A DNA stretch of 64,000 bases. Source: Saccopteryx bilineata (lineage: Eukaryota > Chordata > Mammalia > Chiroptera > Emballonuridae). Position 1 is the stretch's first letter; each line of letters begins with the position of its first letter. The DNA is taken from contig NC_089493.1 of NCBI RefSeq assembly GCF_036850765.1, positions 10,541,632 to 10,605,631 on the forward strand, read 5' to 3'. The notes below the pieces were generated by a model that did not search any database, was not told where the DNA came from, and saw only the letters and a list, made by a program, of their open reading frames with translations. This document shows, one piece after another, positions 36,301 to 47,229 of the stretch. Both the position numbers and the translations under genes were made by a program.

Positions 36301-39300
36301 CTTCTGAGCGGTTCCGAGCCTGCCCTGCCGTGAGGCCTCTGCTTGGGCATTTGCATTTTCTCTAAACCTCAGTTCCCAGCAGCCTAACCCTCCCCCTTCC
36401 TGCTCAGGGCTCCTGCACAAGGGTTTCTTCCTCGGAAACTAGGAGGCAGTGTGATCTTCAGCTGGGGTGGTTAGGAGAATTAAACAAATTGCTAAATGTC
36501 GAGTGCTAAGCCTTGTGACTAGGACATCACGGCGTTTGAGACAATCTAGCTGTTGTTATTACTTTCTTGTCATCAACTGAGGAGTCCTCTGCATTTGTGT
36601 CAAACAGGAAGGACGGTTGGCTGTGGGCCCGGCCCTACCTTTCTTGTCACACTTCCGAGTGCTCGCTGGGGACCCAGGGAGGGTGTCTGTTACACAAGGT
36701 CAGTTACCTCCAACGGGGCAAGCAGTCAGGGCCACAGCAGGGGATCCCAGTGTTCCCAGCAAGGACCCCAGGCTGGATGTAGCAGAGATCAGGGCAGCAT
36801 TGGATGTCAGAGTGAGCCCTGAGGAAGAACACAGGGTGAGTGTGCAGGGGTCAGAGGTCAGGCAGTAGTCAGAGGCCCTGTTCCAGTGGCGGAATTAAAA
36901 TAATTTAATAACTGGTTCTCTGCCCTAATGATCATTGTAAGTATTAAAAAAAAACAATACAGCCCTGGTCGGTTGGCTCAGCAGTAGAGCGTCGGCCTGG
37001 CGTGCTGGGGACCCGGGTTTGATTCCCGGCCAGGGCACATAGAAGCGTCCATTTGCTTCTCCATCCCCCCACCTCCTTCCTCTCTGTCTCTCTTCCCCTC
37101 CCGCAGCCAAGGCTCCATTGGAGCAAAGATTGTCCGGGCGCTGGGGATGGCTCCTTGGCCTCTGCCCCAGGCGCTGGAGTGGCTCTGGTCGCGGCCGAGC
37201 ATCGCCCCCTGGTGGGCAGAGCATCGCCCCTGGTGGGCGTGCCGGGTGGATCCCAGTCGGGCGCATGCAGGAGTCTGTCTGACTGTCTCTCCCCGTTTCC
37301 AGCTTCAGAAAAATACAAAACACAATACACTGAAAGGTAGTTGTAAGGCCAGTAGGCGCCCAGTAGGCGCGGCCACCATCACAGCCACCTGGCCCACATA
37401 GGTTTACATTTGATTCGGACAGATCGTAAAGAAACAGTTGAGCCAAGAACAGGTGAGCCATTTTCCTTTTTCTAGCTCGTAACGGCCAATGCGTAAAAAA
37501 CAAACACACGGGGCACCAAAATCACAATATTCTCCGGTTCCACAGCTAGGAGAATCCTTCCGGTTTTCCTAGAATCAAAGGCGTACTAGCCTCACTCAGT
37601 GCTCTTCACCTCTGTTCCCCACCTCCTTCTCCTTGCAGGCCTCCATCATGGCTGCTTGCCCCCTCCGCCCCCAAGTGGCCTCTCCGCCCTGCTACAACAT
37701 GGGCCCCTCCTCTCTCCAACAACCTCTCTCTCTTCTCCAATGGCCTCCTAGTTCCTCCTTTTAAAACTTTTGGTGAGAAAGCCCTCCCCCCCACACACAT
37801 TAGTATAACCCAGTCCCTTCCCAATCAGGAAGGTAATCAGCGCTGTCCCAGGTGGGCATCGCCATCTTTTACTAAGAGTGAATAAAACCAAAAAAAAAAT
37901 AAAGATTTTACAACTCATTTGTCCGACAGTAGTTTATTATTTCATGCATTTATTTTATTTTTTATTTTTTTAAATTTTGCCCTGGCCAGACAGCTCAGTT
38001 GGTTTTTTGTTTGTTTGTTTGTTTTTTTAAGATTTTACTTATTCATTATAGAGAGGGGAGAGAGAGAGAGAAAGGGGGAGGAGCTGGAAGCATCAACTCC
38101 CATATGTGCGTTGACCAGGCAAGCCCAGGGTTTTGAACCGGCAACCTCAGCATTTCCAGGTTGACGCTTTATCCACTGTACCACCACAGGTCAGGCCTAT
38201 TTCATGCATTTAAGACTTAAATAAGAACAATAAAAGAGGTACACAAAACTAGATTATAACAGTTTTAAAATGTTAATGAAAAAAATATTAAATAATACCT
38301 GACAAAAAACAATCAAAGTGTTATTTAAGATATTTCCATACTGTTTCTTGACTGGTGTCCTCACTTGCAATTTGTTTCACCTATGGATGGAATGAACATG
38401 ACTGCGGATGCTTAGACTATGCTATTGGGCAGAGGAACATTAAAAAAAAGTAAGGAATGTAAATTTGTGATCTCCACATTGGGCGGCTGCCCAGGCGCTC
38501 ACCTCAGAGAGAACCCTGCTTACTAGTGCCATTTTAACAACCGGTTCGCCAAACTCAACAAATAACTAGGCATCAGTTCTGCCGAAATGGTGCGAACCGG
38601 CTGAATGCCATCACTGCTCTGCCCCCCCCCATTCCATACTATGCTATTTGTGCTGGTAGGGGTTGGAGGACCCCTGCCCCCCCCAGGGGAGAGGAAGGTA
38701 AATGGTGTTGGGTGCACACGGGATCACTTTGCAGCAGGTGGAAGCGAGTTGTGGATGCTTACCTAGCGACATGGACAGATAAAAAAAACATGGGTTTTTC
38801 GTGCAAAACAAAAAAAAGGCAATAGAATGAAATACACAACTCACTATTTACTTACTTCTATAAGTAAATGAAAACACGTGGAAACAGAAAATACCCATTT
38901 TGCAAAAACTGTGTACGAAAAACAGATCCACATCATCCAAACACGTATTAGGAAGCCCAGTCCCTAGCTCATTACCTTTGTTTCTCTCTCTAAGCTCAGA
39001 GCTCAGAGGGCCCCCCTGCCTCTGTAACCTGTTTCCTGAGCTCCAGGGCCCAGCTGGCTGACTTCCACTACGTCTATAACTTCCTAAAGAATCTTTATCT
39101 TATCGTTTGGGAATTTTATTTTATATTTTTTTACCCCAAGAGGGGACTCACATAAACTAACAAAGAAAATAGGCCCAAACTGAAGAATTTCATAAAAATC
39201 AATGCTCTAGATCTGAGAACCCAAGATTACAAACTGCTACAAAAGGCTGGTTGGAAGCATATGTTAAAAACAACTAAAGGAGGTAAATTGTGGTGGGAAA

Positions 39301-39706
39301 TCCAGGGGAGAGAGAGCGAGGTGGACCCAGGCCAGTCCCTTCTGTCGGGGGCGGGCAGGGGAGACCCAGGCCCAGTGGAAGGGGCTCAGTCCCCCTGAGC
39401 CTCCGCCAGGTCCTGCCTCCCTCTGGCCCTTCTCAGAGAGACAGACAGCCAGGACAGACACCCACGGGGACGACAGGACAGGGGAGAGAGGCCACTGTGG
39501 GGTGCCCCCCGCTGCACCCCCACAGGTCCCTGAGCAGGACCTTGTGATCTGCCTGCCTCCTTGCCCCCCTCCCGTCAGCCCTCCCAGGAGCACTCACCCA
39601 TTGAGGACAGTCCCGTCAGGACACTGCCCGAGGCTGCCACACCGGCTTTGGCCAGGCTCCCTGCTGACAGTATCTTGGCGACAGAAGAGGCTACGAGGGC
39701 TTCCAT
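33378..39706 (-). CDS. IFI27: IFI27 (ISG12a)-like gene with extended N-terminus
   Basis: Five coding exons on the minus strand: 39706-39598, 36818-36708, 34997-34968, 34113-33952, 33454-33378. All have GT/AG borders and phase-1 junctions, giving 162 codons plus TAG. The start is in good context (GCGCCATGG) and the N-terminus MEA... with SSVAK recalls human IFI27. Residues ~74-83 are the short Ala/Val exon ending GG. Residues 84-137 are the ISG12 core ([37 protein letters not shown]). Residues 138-162 end ATGLSTPSN...SLIF without a charged tail, as in IFI27. The family protein is interferon-induced, localises to mitochondria and nuclear envelope, and promotes apoptosis. Human IFI27 is ~122 aa; the excess comes from a longer exon 1 and a 111-bp exon 2 that resemble the core and C-terminal exons. 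Intron 1 holds a nested transposon complex. Confidence 0.82.
36961..37321 (+). mobile_element. Long tRNA-derived SINE
   Basis: The SINE head (GCCCTGGTCGGTTGGCTCAG) and A-rich 3' end are flanked by ACAATAC on both sides (36954-36960, 37322-37328). It is inserted in the gene B intronic hAT element. Confidence 0.9.
37342..37928 (+). mobile_element. Solo LTR inside the intronic hAT element
   Basis: A 587-bp insertion beginning TGTAAGG and ending CGACA is flanked by GTAGT on both sides (37337-37341, 37929-37933). The flanking sequence rejoins exactly where the related hAT copy is continuous. AATAAA motifs lie near the 3' end. TG...CA ends and a 5-bp duplication indicate an endogenous retroviral solo LTR, probably class I or III. 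Confidence 0.8.
37950..38196 (-). mobile_element. Composite Ves/tRNA-type SINE insertion
   Basis: Flanked by TATTTCATGCATTT on both sides (37936-37949, 38197-38210). It contains a short forward SINE head (GCCCTGGCCAGACAGCTCAG) joined to a (GTTT)n tract and a reverse SINE. The reverse SINE has the GTTTTGAACCGGCAACCTCAG box-like segment and ends CCACCACAGGTCAGG. Confidence 0.75.
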
Positions 39707-40562
39707 GGCGCTTCAAGTAATAAGCACCTGGCCGAGGCGAACCTGCATGAAGGACAAAGCTTCAATCGGGGACGGGATGCTGAGACTGGGGCCTCCCCCA
39801 CGCGGATAGAGGGGTTTCTCTCCGCTGGCGGTGGGCAGGCCCGGGAGGGGGCCGGAGGTGGGGCTTGGGAGTGGGGGAGGACCTGTTGGTGGCAGGAGGG
39901 GTAGAGGGGTGGATCTTATTTCCCCAAGCCGGGGGCTTCCTTGCTCCTGAAAACACCAGCAAACAAGTGCCTCAGAGACTTCTGGGACTCCTTTAAATCT
40001 CCACAGAGCCATGAAAAAGCCACGAAAATTTCGATTACCAAAAATTAGGAAATCAGAACCAATTTTGTTTTTAAGGTTACTCTGGGTTCCTGCTTTGGTG
40101 CAGTCTCCTCGCTAAGACAATGAGAAAGATGAGATTACCATCGTCCTTTCCTAAACGAAAACACTGTCTGGCACAGAGCAGGTGAGTGAGCCACCCAGGA
40201 TCACAGGGCTTTGTATGTCAAAGTGCCACCCGGCCCAGGGCCAACTGCTTCCAAAGCTCAGGCACGGGATGGCTCTGATCCAGTGCCTCCTAAACCTAAT
40301 TGCTGTCTTCCGCACCCCCACTTATCTCACCCCAACCCAGGAATGGATGAGGCTCATTGTCTCCAGAGTCCCAGAGCCCAGGGACAGGTGGGGGTTTGAG
40401 TCCCTTCCCTCCCAAGACTGGCGGCAGCCGCCCAGATGAGGAACAAAAGCACGTTCTGTGAGTGGGCTCACACGGGTCTCCCGTCCACTTCCTGAGCCCA
40501 CTGCCCACCCCAGGTGGGAGGCTAGGGAACGGAGCAGCCCCCACCACCCCTCCGGATCTTAC

Positions 40563-40595
40563 CAAGAGAAGAGGGTTTTCTGAAATGCAGAACTG
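40563..40595 (-). other. IFI27: Non-coding first exon of the IFI27-like gene
   Basis: On the minus strand a TATA-like AAATAAAAG is followed ~30 bases later by a short segment ending CTCTTG and then donor GTAAGA (exon end 40563). It would splice to an acceptor just before the ATG exon (ACTTGAAG/CGCC). The start position is inferred from TATA spacing. Confidence 0.55.
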
Positions 40596-40617
40596 ACCAG
40601 AATCCACTTGGCTGGAG

Positions 40618-40627
40618 GGCTTTTATT
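40618..40627 (-). promoter_or_regulatory. IFI27: TATA-like box of the IFI27-like gene
   Basis: AAATAAAAGC reads on the minus strand between the ISRE (40697-40709) and the predicted first exon. Spacing fits a TATA-driven interferon-inducible promoter. It could instead be a chance AT-rich stretch. Confidence 0.5.
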
Positions 40628-40696
40628 TCCACACCATCCTGAGCTGCTCCACCCCCTAGGGCTGCAAGCCCAAGATAAGGAAAGTTTTGTTTTACA

Positions 40697-40709
40697 GGAA
40701 AATGAAACT
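40697..40709 (-). promoter_or_regulatory. IFI27: ISRE of the IFI27-like gene
   Basis: The minus strand reads AGTTTCATTTTCC, a full match to the interferon-stimulated response element (A/G)GTTTCNNTTTCC bound by ISGF3 and IRFs. It lies ~70 bp upstream of the TATA-like box, a typical interferon-stimulated promoter layout. It supports type I interferon control of this gene. Confidence 0.75.
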
Positions 40710-41204
40710 ATGTTTTGCAGGAAACATGTTTGTATAAATATATATAAACAGTAGCTGGCATTTTCAGGAGGGAAGAAGCTGCCAGCTGGAAAATCTAGTT
40801 ATAGAGATGGAATCTGACCACTATATCCACCACTGTTGGTTAATGGAAGATACTTTTGTCACTTAATGCAGGGAAGGGGTGTGCTCTATGCATAATAAAA
40901 GTCACAAGAAATCTGATCAAAGATATATAATAAAAGGATAAATACTTATTTTTAATGGAGACGAGAAGGTGGGTTTCAGAATAGCATTGATCCTTGCAAT
41001 GAACAGCTGTTCTGTTATTCCAAAGATCTATACTGAAGGCCCACCATGCCAGATACTGATCTAGGTACTGAGTTAGAGCAGGGATCAAACAAACCCAAAA
41101 TTTGTGTCCTCATGGAGTTTATAAGCTGTAAGGGGTGATGAAATAAGATAAATAACTGAATGAACAGTGTACAATTTGAATAAGTACTAAAGCAAAAAGG
41201 GGCA

Positions 41205-41660
41205 TGCCCCGGACCAGCGCGGCTCCTAATAACGGTGCTGAATTAAGGAAACACACTTATCAAAACTTAGCAAACACACTTACCAAAACAAAAGCGATGG
41301 GGCCTGCCTGGAAGATTCTTCAACATGCCTGGCAGTATCTGAGTGCCCCATAGCCCGTTTGCTTTATTATATAGCCATATGCAAATCAAGGACCCTGATA
41401 CAAAGCTGCACATCCAAGACTAAGACAGGAACTCTCCCAAGGCATAAAACAGGATGCATTAGTGAAATCTACCAACATCTGAAAACAAACAAAGAGTCAG
41501 AGGAAGGGCATGTATATTGCTTCCAGTAACCCAAGGAAGCAAGTGGAGTGGATGCAAATACTCAGCATTATAGCCAATATGGAGGTGAAGGGGGGAGAAC
41601 TTAGCCTTTTGCTAAGCCTCGAATCTAACAATGGCTTTTTGCCATTTAAGGTCCACAACA
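41205..41660 (-). mobile_element. Solo LTR, family X copy 2
   Basis: 456 bp with TG...CA ends, flanked by GGGGCA/GAGGCA (6 bp, one mismatch). It shares long blocks with copy 1, such as CGGCTCCTAATAACGGTG and GCCATATGCAAATCAAGGA. It is 0.5 kb upstream of the IFI27-like promoter, in the same orientation. Confidence 0.82.
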
Positions 41661-41666
41661 GAGGCA

Positions 41667-42331
41667 GAGGAGGAATGTCACTCCAGGCAGAAGGAACAGA
41701 GATGGCAAAGAGTCCAGATATGAGAGGTAGAAAGAGGGAGGGAGGCAGGAAGCGGTGTCAAAGTTTAACAAGGAGCCAACCAGGCCGTTTGAAGCCTCAC
41801 AAGCCATTGCAAGGACTTGACCTCGTGCTCTGAGCAAGATGGGAGGCGATGGCAGCGCCTGACACAGAGAGATGCCAAGCTCAGGTTCACTATGGCTGCT
41901 GCCTTGAGAACGAACTGAAAATAAATGTCTGTCATTTAACTTTAAATATTCAGCATGGGAAGAGTTGTATGCACCTGTCATTTTCTCTGGTTTCGGCTAC
42001 ACTGGGATGGAGATCTGTAGCCCTGTTCAGGATTCCTCACACCTCCCATGATCTTTCAATGCCAGAGAATCTACTAATTCACACAATGACTGTGTCTGGG
42101 TGGAGTTAGGAGTCTCAACATCCTAACAATGTTTTGGGTGGGGGTGTACATCCTGGTTCTGCAGGTGTGTTCAGAACAGGTGTTAAGGCTTAAATCACTT
42201 CAGGTTGAAGGACATCTGATCAGCATAATCTAGCGGATAAGGGTTTTATCCAACAATTCTCTAAAGTTTCAATAGTAAATTCAACTTCTGCTAAAGCTCC
42301 TACCACCATTCTTCCCTGCTCATTCTCAGAT
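41667..42331. other. Intergenic, nothing recognised
   Basis: Unassigned sequence between the solo LTR and the L1. Chance frames only. Confidence 0.4.
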
Positions 42332-42342
42332 GATCACTTCTT

Positions 42343-45300
42343 CTTTTTTTTTTTATTGTTTGAATTTTTTATTTTATTTATTTATTTATTTATTTTTATT
42401 AAATTTAATGCAGTGACATTGATAAATCAGGGTATATATGTTGAGAGAAAATATCTCTAGATTATTTTGACATTTGATTGTGCTGTATACCCCTCCCCCA
42501 AAGTTAAATTGTCTTCTGTCACCTTCTATCTGGTTTTCTTTGTGCCCCTCCCCTCCCCTAACCCCTCTCTCCTTCTTCACCCCATCCCCCCTCCCCCAAC
42601 CCCCCAACCCTGTTGCCATCCCATTCTTGTTCATGTCTCTGAGTCTCATGTTTATGTCCCTTCTATGTCTGGATTCATCTTAGTTTTTTTTCTGATTTAC
42701 TTATTTCACTCTGTATAATGTTGTCAAGGTCCATCCATGTTATTGTAAATGATCCGATGTCATCATTTCTTATGACTGAGTAGTATTCCATAGTATATAT
42801 GTACCAAAGCTTTTTAATCCACTCGTCCTCTGACGGACACTTGGGCTGTTTCCAGATCTTCGCTATTGTGAACAATGCTGCCACAAACATGGGGGTGCAT
42901 TTCTCCTTTTCGAGCTGTTCTATAGTGTCCTTGGGGTATATTCCTAAAAGTGGGATAGCTGGGTCAAAAGGCAGTTCGATTTTCAGTTTTTTGAGGAATC
43001 TCCATACTGTTTTCCACAGTGGCTGCACCAGTCTGCATTCCCACCAGCAGTGCAGGAGGGTTCCCTTTTCTCCACATCCTCGCCAGCACTTATTCTGTGT
43101 TGTTTTGTTGATAAGCGCCATTCTGACTGGTGTGAGGTGATATCTCATTGTGGTTTTAATTTGCATTTCTCTAATGATTAGTGATGTTGAGCATTTTTTC
43201 ATATGCCTATTGGCCATCTGTATGTCCTCTTTGGAGAAGTGTCTATTCATCTCTTTTGCCCATTTTTGGATTGGGTTGTTTGTCTTCCTGGTGTTGGGTT
43301 TTACAAGTTCTTTATAAATTTTGGTTATTAACCCCTTATCAGACGTATTGTCAAATATGTTCTCCCATTGTGTAGTTTGTCTTTTTATTCTGTTCTTGTT
43401 GTCTTTAGCTGTGCAAAAGCTTTTTAGTTTGATATAGTCCCATTTGTTTATCCTGTCTTTTAATTCACTTCCCCGTGGAGATAAATCAGCAAATATATTG
43501 CTCCGAGAGAAGTCCGAGAGCTTATTGCCTATGTTTTCTTCTAAGATGTTTATGGTTTCACGGCCTACATTTAAGTCTTTTATCCATTTTGAGTTTATTT
43601 TTGTGAGTGGTGTAAGGTGGTGATCTAGTTTCATTTTTTTGCAGGTAGCTGTCCAGTTTTCCCAACACCATTTGTTAAAGAGGCTGTCTTTACTCCATTG
43701 TATTTCCTTACCCTCTTTGTCAAATATCAGTTGTCCATAGAACTGTGGGTTTATTTCTGGGTTCCCTGTTCTGTTTCATTGATCTATATGCCTGTTCTTA
43801 TGCCAGTACCAGGCTGTTTTGAGTACAACAGCCTTGTAGTATAACTTGATATCAGGAAGTGTGATACCTCCCACTTTATTCTTCTTTTTTAAGATTGCTG
43901 AGGCTATTCGTGTCCTCTTTTGGTTCCATATAAATTTTTGGAATATGTGTTCTATATCTTTGAAGTATGTCATTGGTATTTTAATTGGTATTGCATTGAA
44001 TTTATAGATTGCTTTGGGTAATATAGACATTTTAATGATGTTTATTCTTCCTAGCCATGAGCACGGTATATGCTTCCACTTGTTTGTATCTTCCTTGATT
44101 TCTTTTATCAATGCTTTGTAATTTTCCGAGTACAAGTCTTTAGTCTCCTTGGTTAAGTTTACTCCTAGGTACTTTATTTTTTTGGTTGTAATTGTGAAGG
44201 GGATTGTTTCCTTAATTTCTCTTTCTGACTGTTCATTGTTGGTGCATAAAAATGCTTCTGATTTCTGAGTATTGATTTTATATCCTGCCACTTTGCTGAA
44301 TTTATTTATCAGGTCCAGTAGTTTTTTGACTGAGACTTTAGGGTTTTCTATATACAATATCATATCATCTGCAAATAATGATAGTTTTACTTCTTCTTTT
44401 CTAATATGGATGCCTTTTATTTCTTCTTCTTGTCTGATTGCTGTGGCTAGGACTTCCAGGACTATGTTAAATAAGAGTGGTGAAAGGGGGCACCCCTGCC
44501 TTGTTCCTGATCTTAAGGGTATTGCTTTTAATTTTTTCCCATTGAGTATGATGTTGGCTGTGGGTTTCTCATAGATGGCTTTTATCATGTTGAGGTATGT
44601 TCCCTGTATTCCCACTTTGCTGAGAGTTTTGATCATGAATGGGTGCTGGATTTTATCAAATGCTTTTTCTGCATCTATTGAAATTGTCATATGGTTTTTC
44701 TCCTTCTTTTTGTTTATGTGATGAATCACATTGATTGATTTACGAATATTGTACCAGCCTTGCCTCCCCAGAATAAATCCCACTTGATCATGGTGTATGA
44801 TTTTTTCCATATATTGTTGGATCCGGTTTGCTAATATTTTGTTGAAGATTTTAGCATCTATATTCATCAGAGATATTGGCCTATAATTTTCTTTCTTTGT
44901 GTTGTCTTTGCCTGGTTTTGGAATCAGAATTATGCTCGCCTCATAAAAGGAGCTTGGAAGTCTTCCTTCCTCTTGAATTTTTTGAAATAATTTGAGAAGG
45001 ATAGGAGTTAGTTCTTCTTTGAATATTTGGTAGAATTCCGTTGTGAAGCCATCGGGCCCCGGACTTTTCTTTGTTGGGAGTTTTTTGATAACTGTTTCGA
45101 TCTTATTTGTTGTAATTGGTCTGTTTAGGTTTTCTGATTCTTCCAGATTGATTTTTGGAAGATTGTATGTTTCAAGGAATTTGTCCATTTCATCTAGGTT
45201 GTCTAGTTTTTTGGCATACAGTTCTTCATAGTATTCTCTTACAATATTTTGTATTTCTGTTGTGTCAGTTGTTATTTCTCCTCTCTCATTTCTTATTTTA

Positions 45301-46338
45301 TTTATTTGAGTCCTCTCTCTCTTTTTCTTGGTGAGTCTACTTAAAGGTTCATCAATCTTGTTTACCTTTTCAAAGAACCAGCTCCTAGTTTCATTGATCC
45401 TCTGTATTGTTTCTTTAGCCTCTATGTCATTTATTTCTGCTCTGATCTTTATTATTTCCTTCCTTCTACTACATTTGGGCTTTACTTGCTGTCCTTTTTC
45501 TAATTCTTTTAGATGCAGGGTTAAGTTGTTTATTTGAGCTTTTTCTAGCTTCTGAAAGTGTGCCTGTAGTGCTATGAACTTCCCTCTCAGCACTGCTTTC
45601 GCTGTGTCCCATAAATTTTGAGTTGTTGTATGCTCATTGTCATTCATTTCTAGGAATTTTTTTATTTCTTCTTTGATCTCATTCTTAATCCATTCATTAT
45701 TTAACACCCTGCTATTTAGTTTCCATCTGTTTCAGAATTTTTGAGCTTTTCTGCTGTGATTCATTTCTAGTTTCATGCCGTTGTGATCGGAGAAAGTGCT
45801 TGATATGATTTCAGTCTTCTTAAATTTGTTGAGAGCATTTTTGTGCCCTAACATGTGGTCTATCCTAGAGAATGTACCATGAGCACTTGAAAAGAATGTA
45901 TATTCTGCTACTTTAGGGTGAAAGATTCTGAAGATATCTATTAAATCGAGTTGATCTAGTGTTTCCAATAAGTCTGCTGTTTCTTTGTTAATTTTCTTTC
46001 TTGAGGATCTATCTAGTGATGTTAGTGGGGTATTGAAACCCCCTACTATTATAGTATTGCTGTTGATCTCGCCCTTTAAATCCATCAGTCTGTTTTATAT
46101 ATTTGGGTGCTCCTATATTAGGTGCATAGATATTTATAATAGTTATATCTTCCTGTTGGATTACTCCCTTTATCATTATGTAGTGGCCTTCTTTATCTCT
46201 TACTATATCCTTTGTTTTAAAGTCCAATTTGTCTGATATAAGTATTTCTACCCCAGCTTTTTTTTCATTTCCGTTTGCATGAAATGTTTTTTTCCATCCT
46301 TTTACCTTCAATCTATGTGTGTCTTTTGTTCTAAGGTG
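42343..46338 (-). mobile_element. L1 retrotransposon, 5'-truncated, with long ORF2 remnants
   Basis: Flanked by GATCACTTCTT (42332-42342, 46339-46349), which fixes both ends. ORF2 is antisense and truncated within the endonuclease. It is split into frames 46344-46009, 46085-45732, 45707-43776 (643 codons) and 43634-42675. The 643-codon frame contains reverse transcriptase motifs ([23 protein letters not shown]). The 319-codon frame contains the Cys/His-rich C-terminus. Few breaks suggest a fairly young insertion that is nevertheless inactive. Confidence 0.93.
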
Positions 46339-46371
46339 GATCACTTCTTAATTCATTAAGAAATTAGATGC

Positions 46372-46728
46372 GGCCCTGGCCGGTTGGCTCAGTGGTAGAG
46401 CGTCGGCCTGGCGTGCAGAAGTCCCGGGTTCAATTCCCGGCCAGGGCACACAGGAGAAGCGCCCATCTGCTTCTCCACCCCCCCCTCCTTCCTCTCTGTC
46501 TCTCTCTTCCCCTTCCGCAGCTGAGGCTCCATTGGAGCAAAGATGGCCCGGGAGCTGGGGATGGCTCCTTGGCCTCTGCCCCAGGCACTAGAGTGGCTCT
46601 GGTCGCAGCAGAGCGACGCCCTGGAGGGGCAGAGCATCACCCCCTGGTGGGCGTGTGGGTGGATCCCGGTGGGGCGCATGCGGGAGTCTGTCTGACTATC
46701 TCTCCCCATTTCCAGTTTCAGAAAAATA

Positions 46729-46761
<33 letters not shown>

Positions 46762-46762
46762 A
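46372..46762 (+). mobile_element. Long tRNA-derived SINE
   Basis: Flanked by AAGAAATTAGATGC (46358-46371, 46763-46776). It inserted next to the 5' end of the L1. Confidence 0.96.
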
Positions 46763-47053
46763 AAGAAATTAGATGCAATCAGAAAAGAATTCTCTTCCCA
46801 ATGCCAAGTCCACCCACCTCCAGCATCTGCACCCATAGACTCTGCCTCACGTCCATTGCTAGGGGTGGGCTATCCTGGCTCCTATGATTTCATCCAACTC
46901 AAAGACATTGAACTTGCAACTATCCGCTCTCTGTCCTGGATTTCTGAGAATGAGCCTGGCCGTGTTCCTGGAGGGGCTGGCTCAAGTGTTCAAAACAGCT
47001 CCAGCCGGAAGGAAGCACAGCCCAAGCCAGGCTGTGAGGCAGGAAATGAGTTA

Positions 47054-47080
47054 GGTTTCACTTTCCCAAGAAACCGAAAC
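47054..47080. promoter_or_regulatory. Paired ISRE-like elements
   Basis: GGTTTCACTTTCC (47054-47066) fully matches the ISRE consensus. Four bases on, GAAACCGAAAC (47070-47080) matches GAAANNGAAAC in the opposite orientation. Two such matches within 27 bp are unlikely by chance. The site lies ~6.4 kb upstream of the IFI27-like promoter and ~6.8 kb beyond the 3' end of gene C, so it could be a distal interferon enhancer. Confidence 0.6.
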
Positions 47081-47229
47081 CACACTTCTCACCACTTTTT
47101 CCTAGTTAAGGGAAAACTCTAGTTGTTATAGGGATAAACTTTCCAATCACTTTGTGACCCCAAGCTCTCACCAAGTGTCATTCAACTTCTCTGCTGCCAT
47201 CACAACAAACTGTTGAAAAAGATGTGTGT

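Larger units (their letters stand above)
36884..38616 (+). mobile_element. hAT-type element in intron 1 of gene B, with nested insertions
   Basis: The left end (CAGTGGCGGAATT) and right end (complement CAGTGATGGCATTCAGCCGG) match the ends of the 25738-26378 element in inverse orientation. Shared internal blocks include TTATTATTTCATGCATTTA and GGGCGGCTGCCCAGGCGC. Candidate duplication CCCTGTTC/CTCTGCCC is imperfect. Three later insertions interrupt it: a SINE (36961-37321), a solo LTR (37342-37928) and a composite SINE segment (37950-38196). Confidence 0.7.

Noticed and set aside
46378..46450. tRNA-like sequences with A and B boxes at the heads of the SINEs
   Set aside because: They are SINE promoter heads: each is followed by the SINE body and A-tail and flanked by target-site duplications, so they are not tRNA genes.
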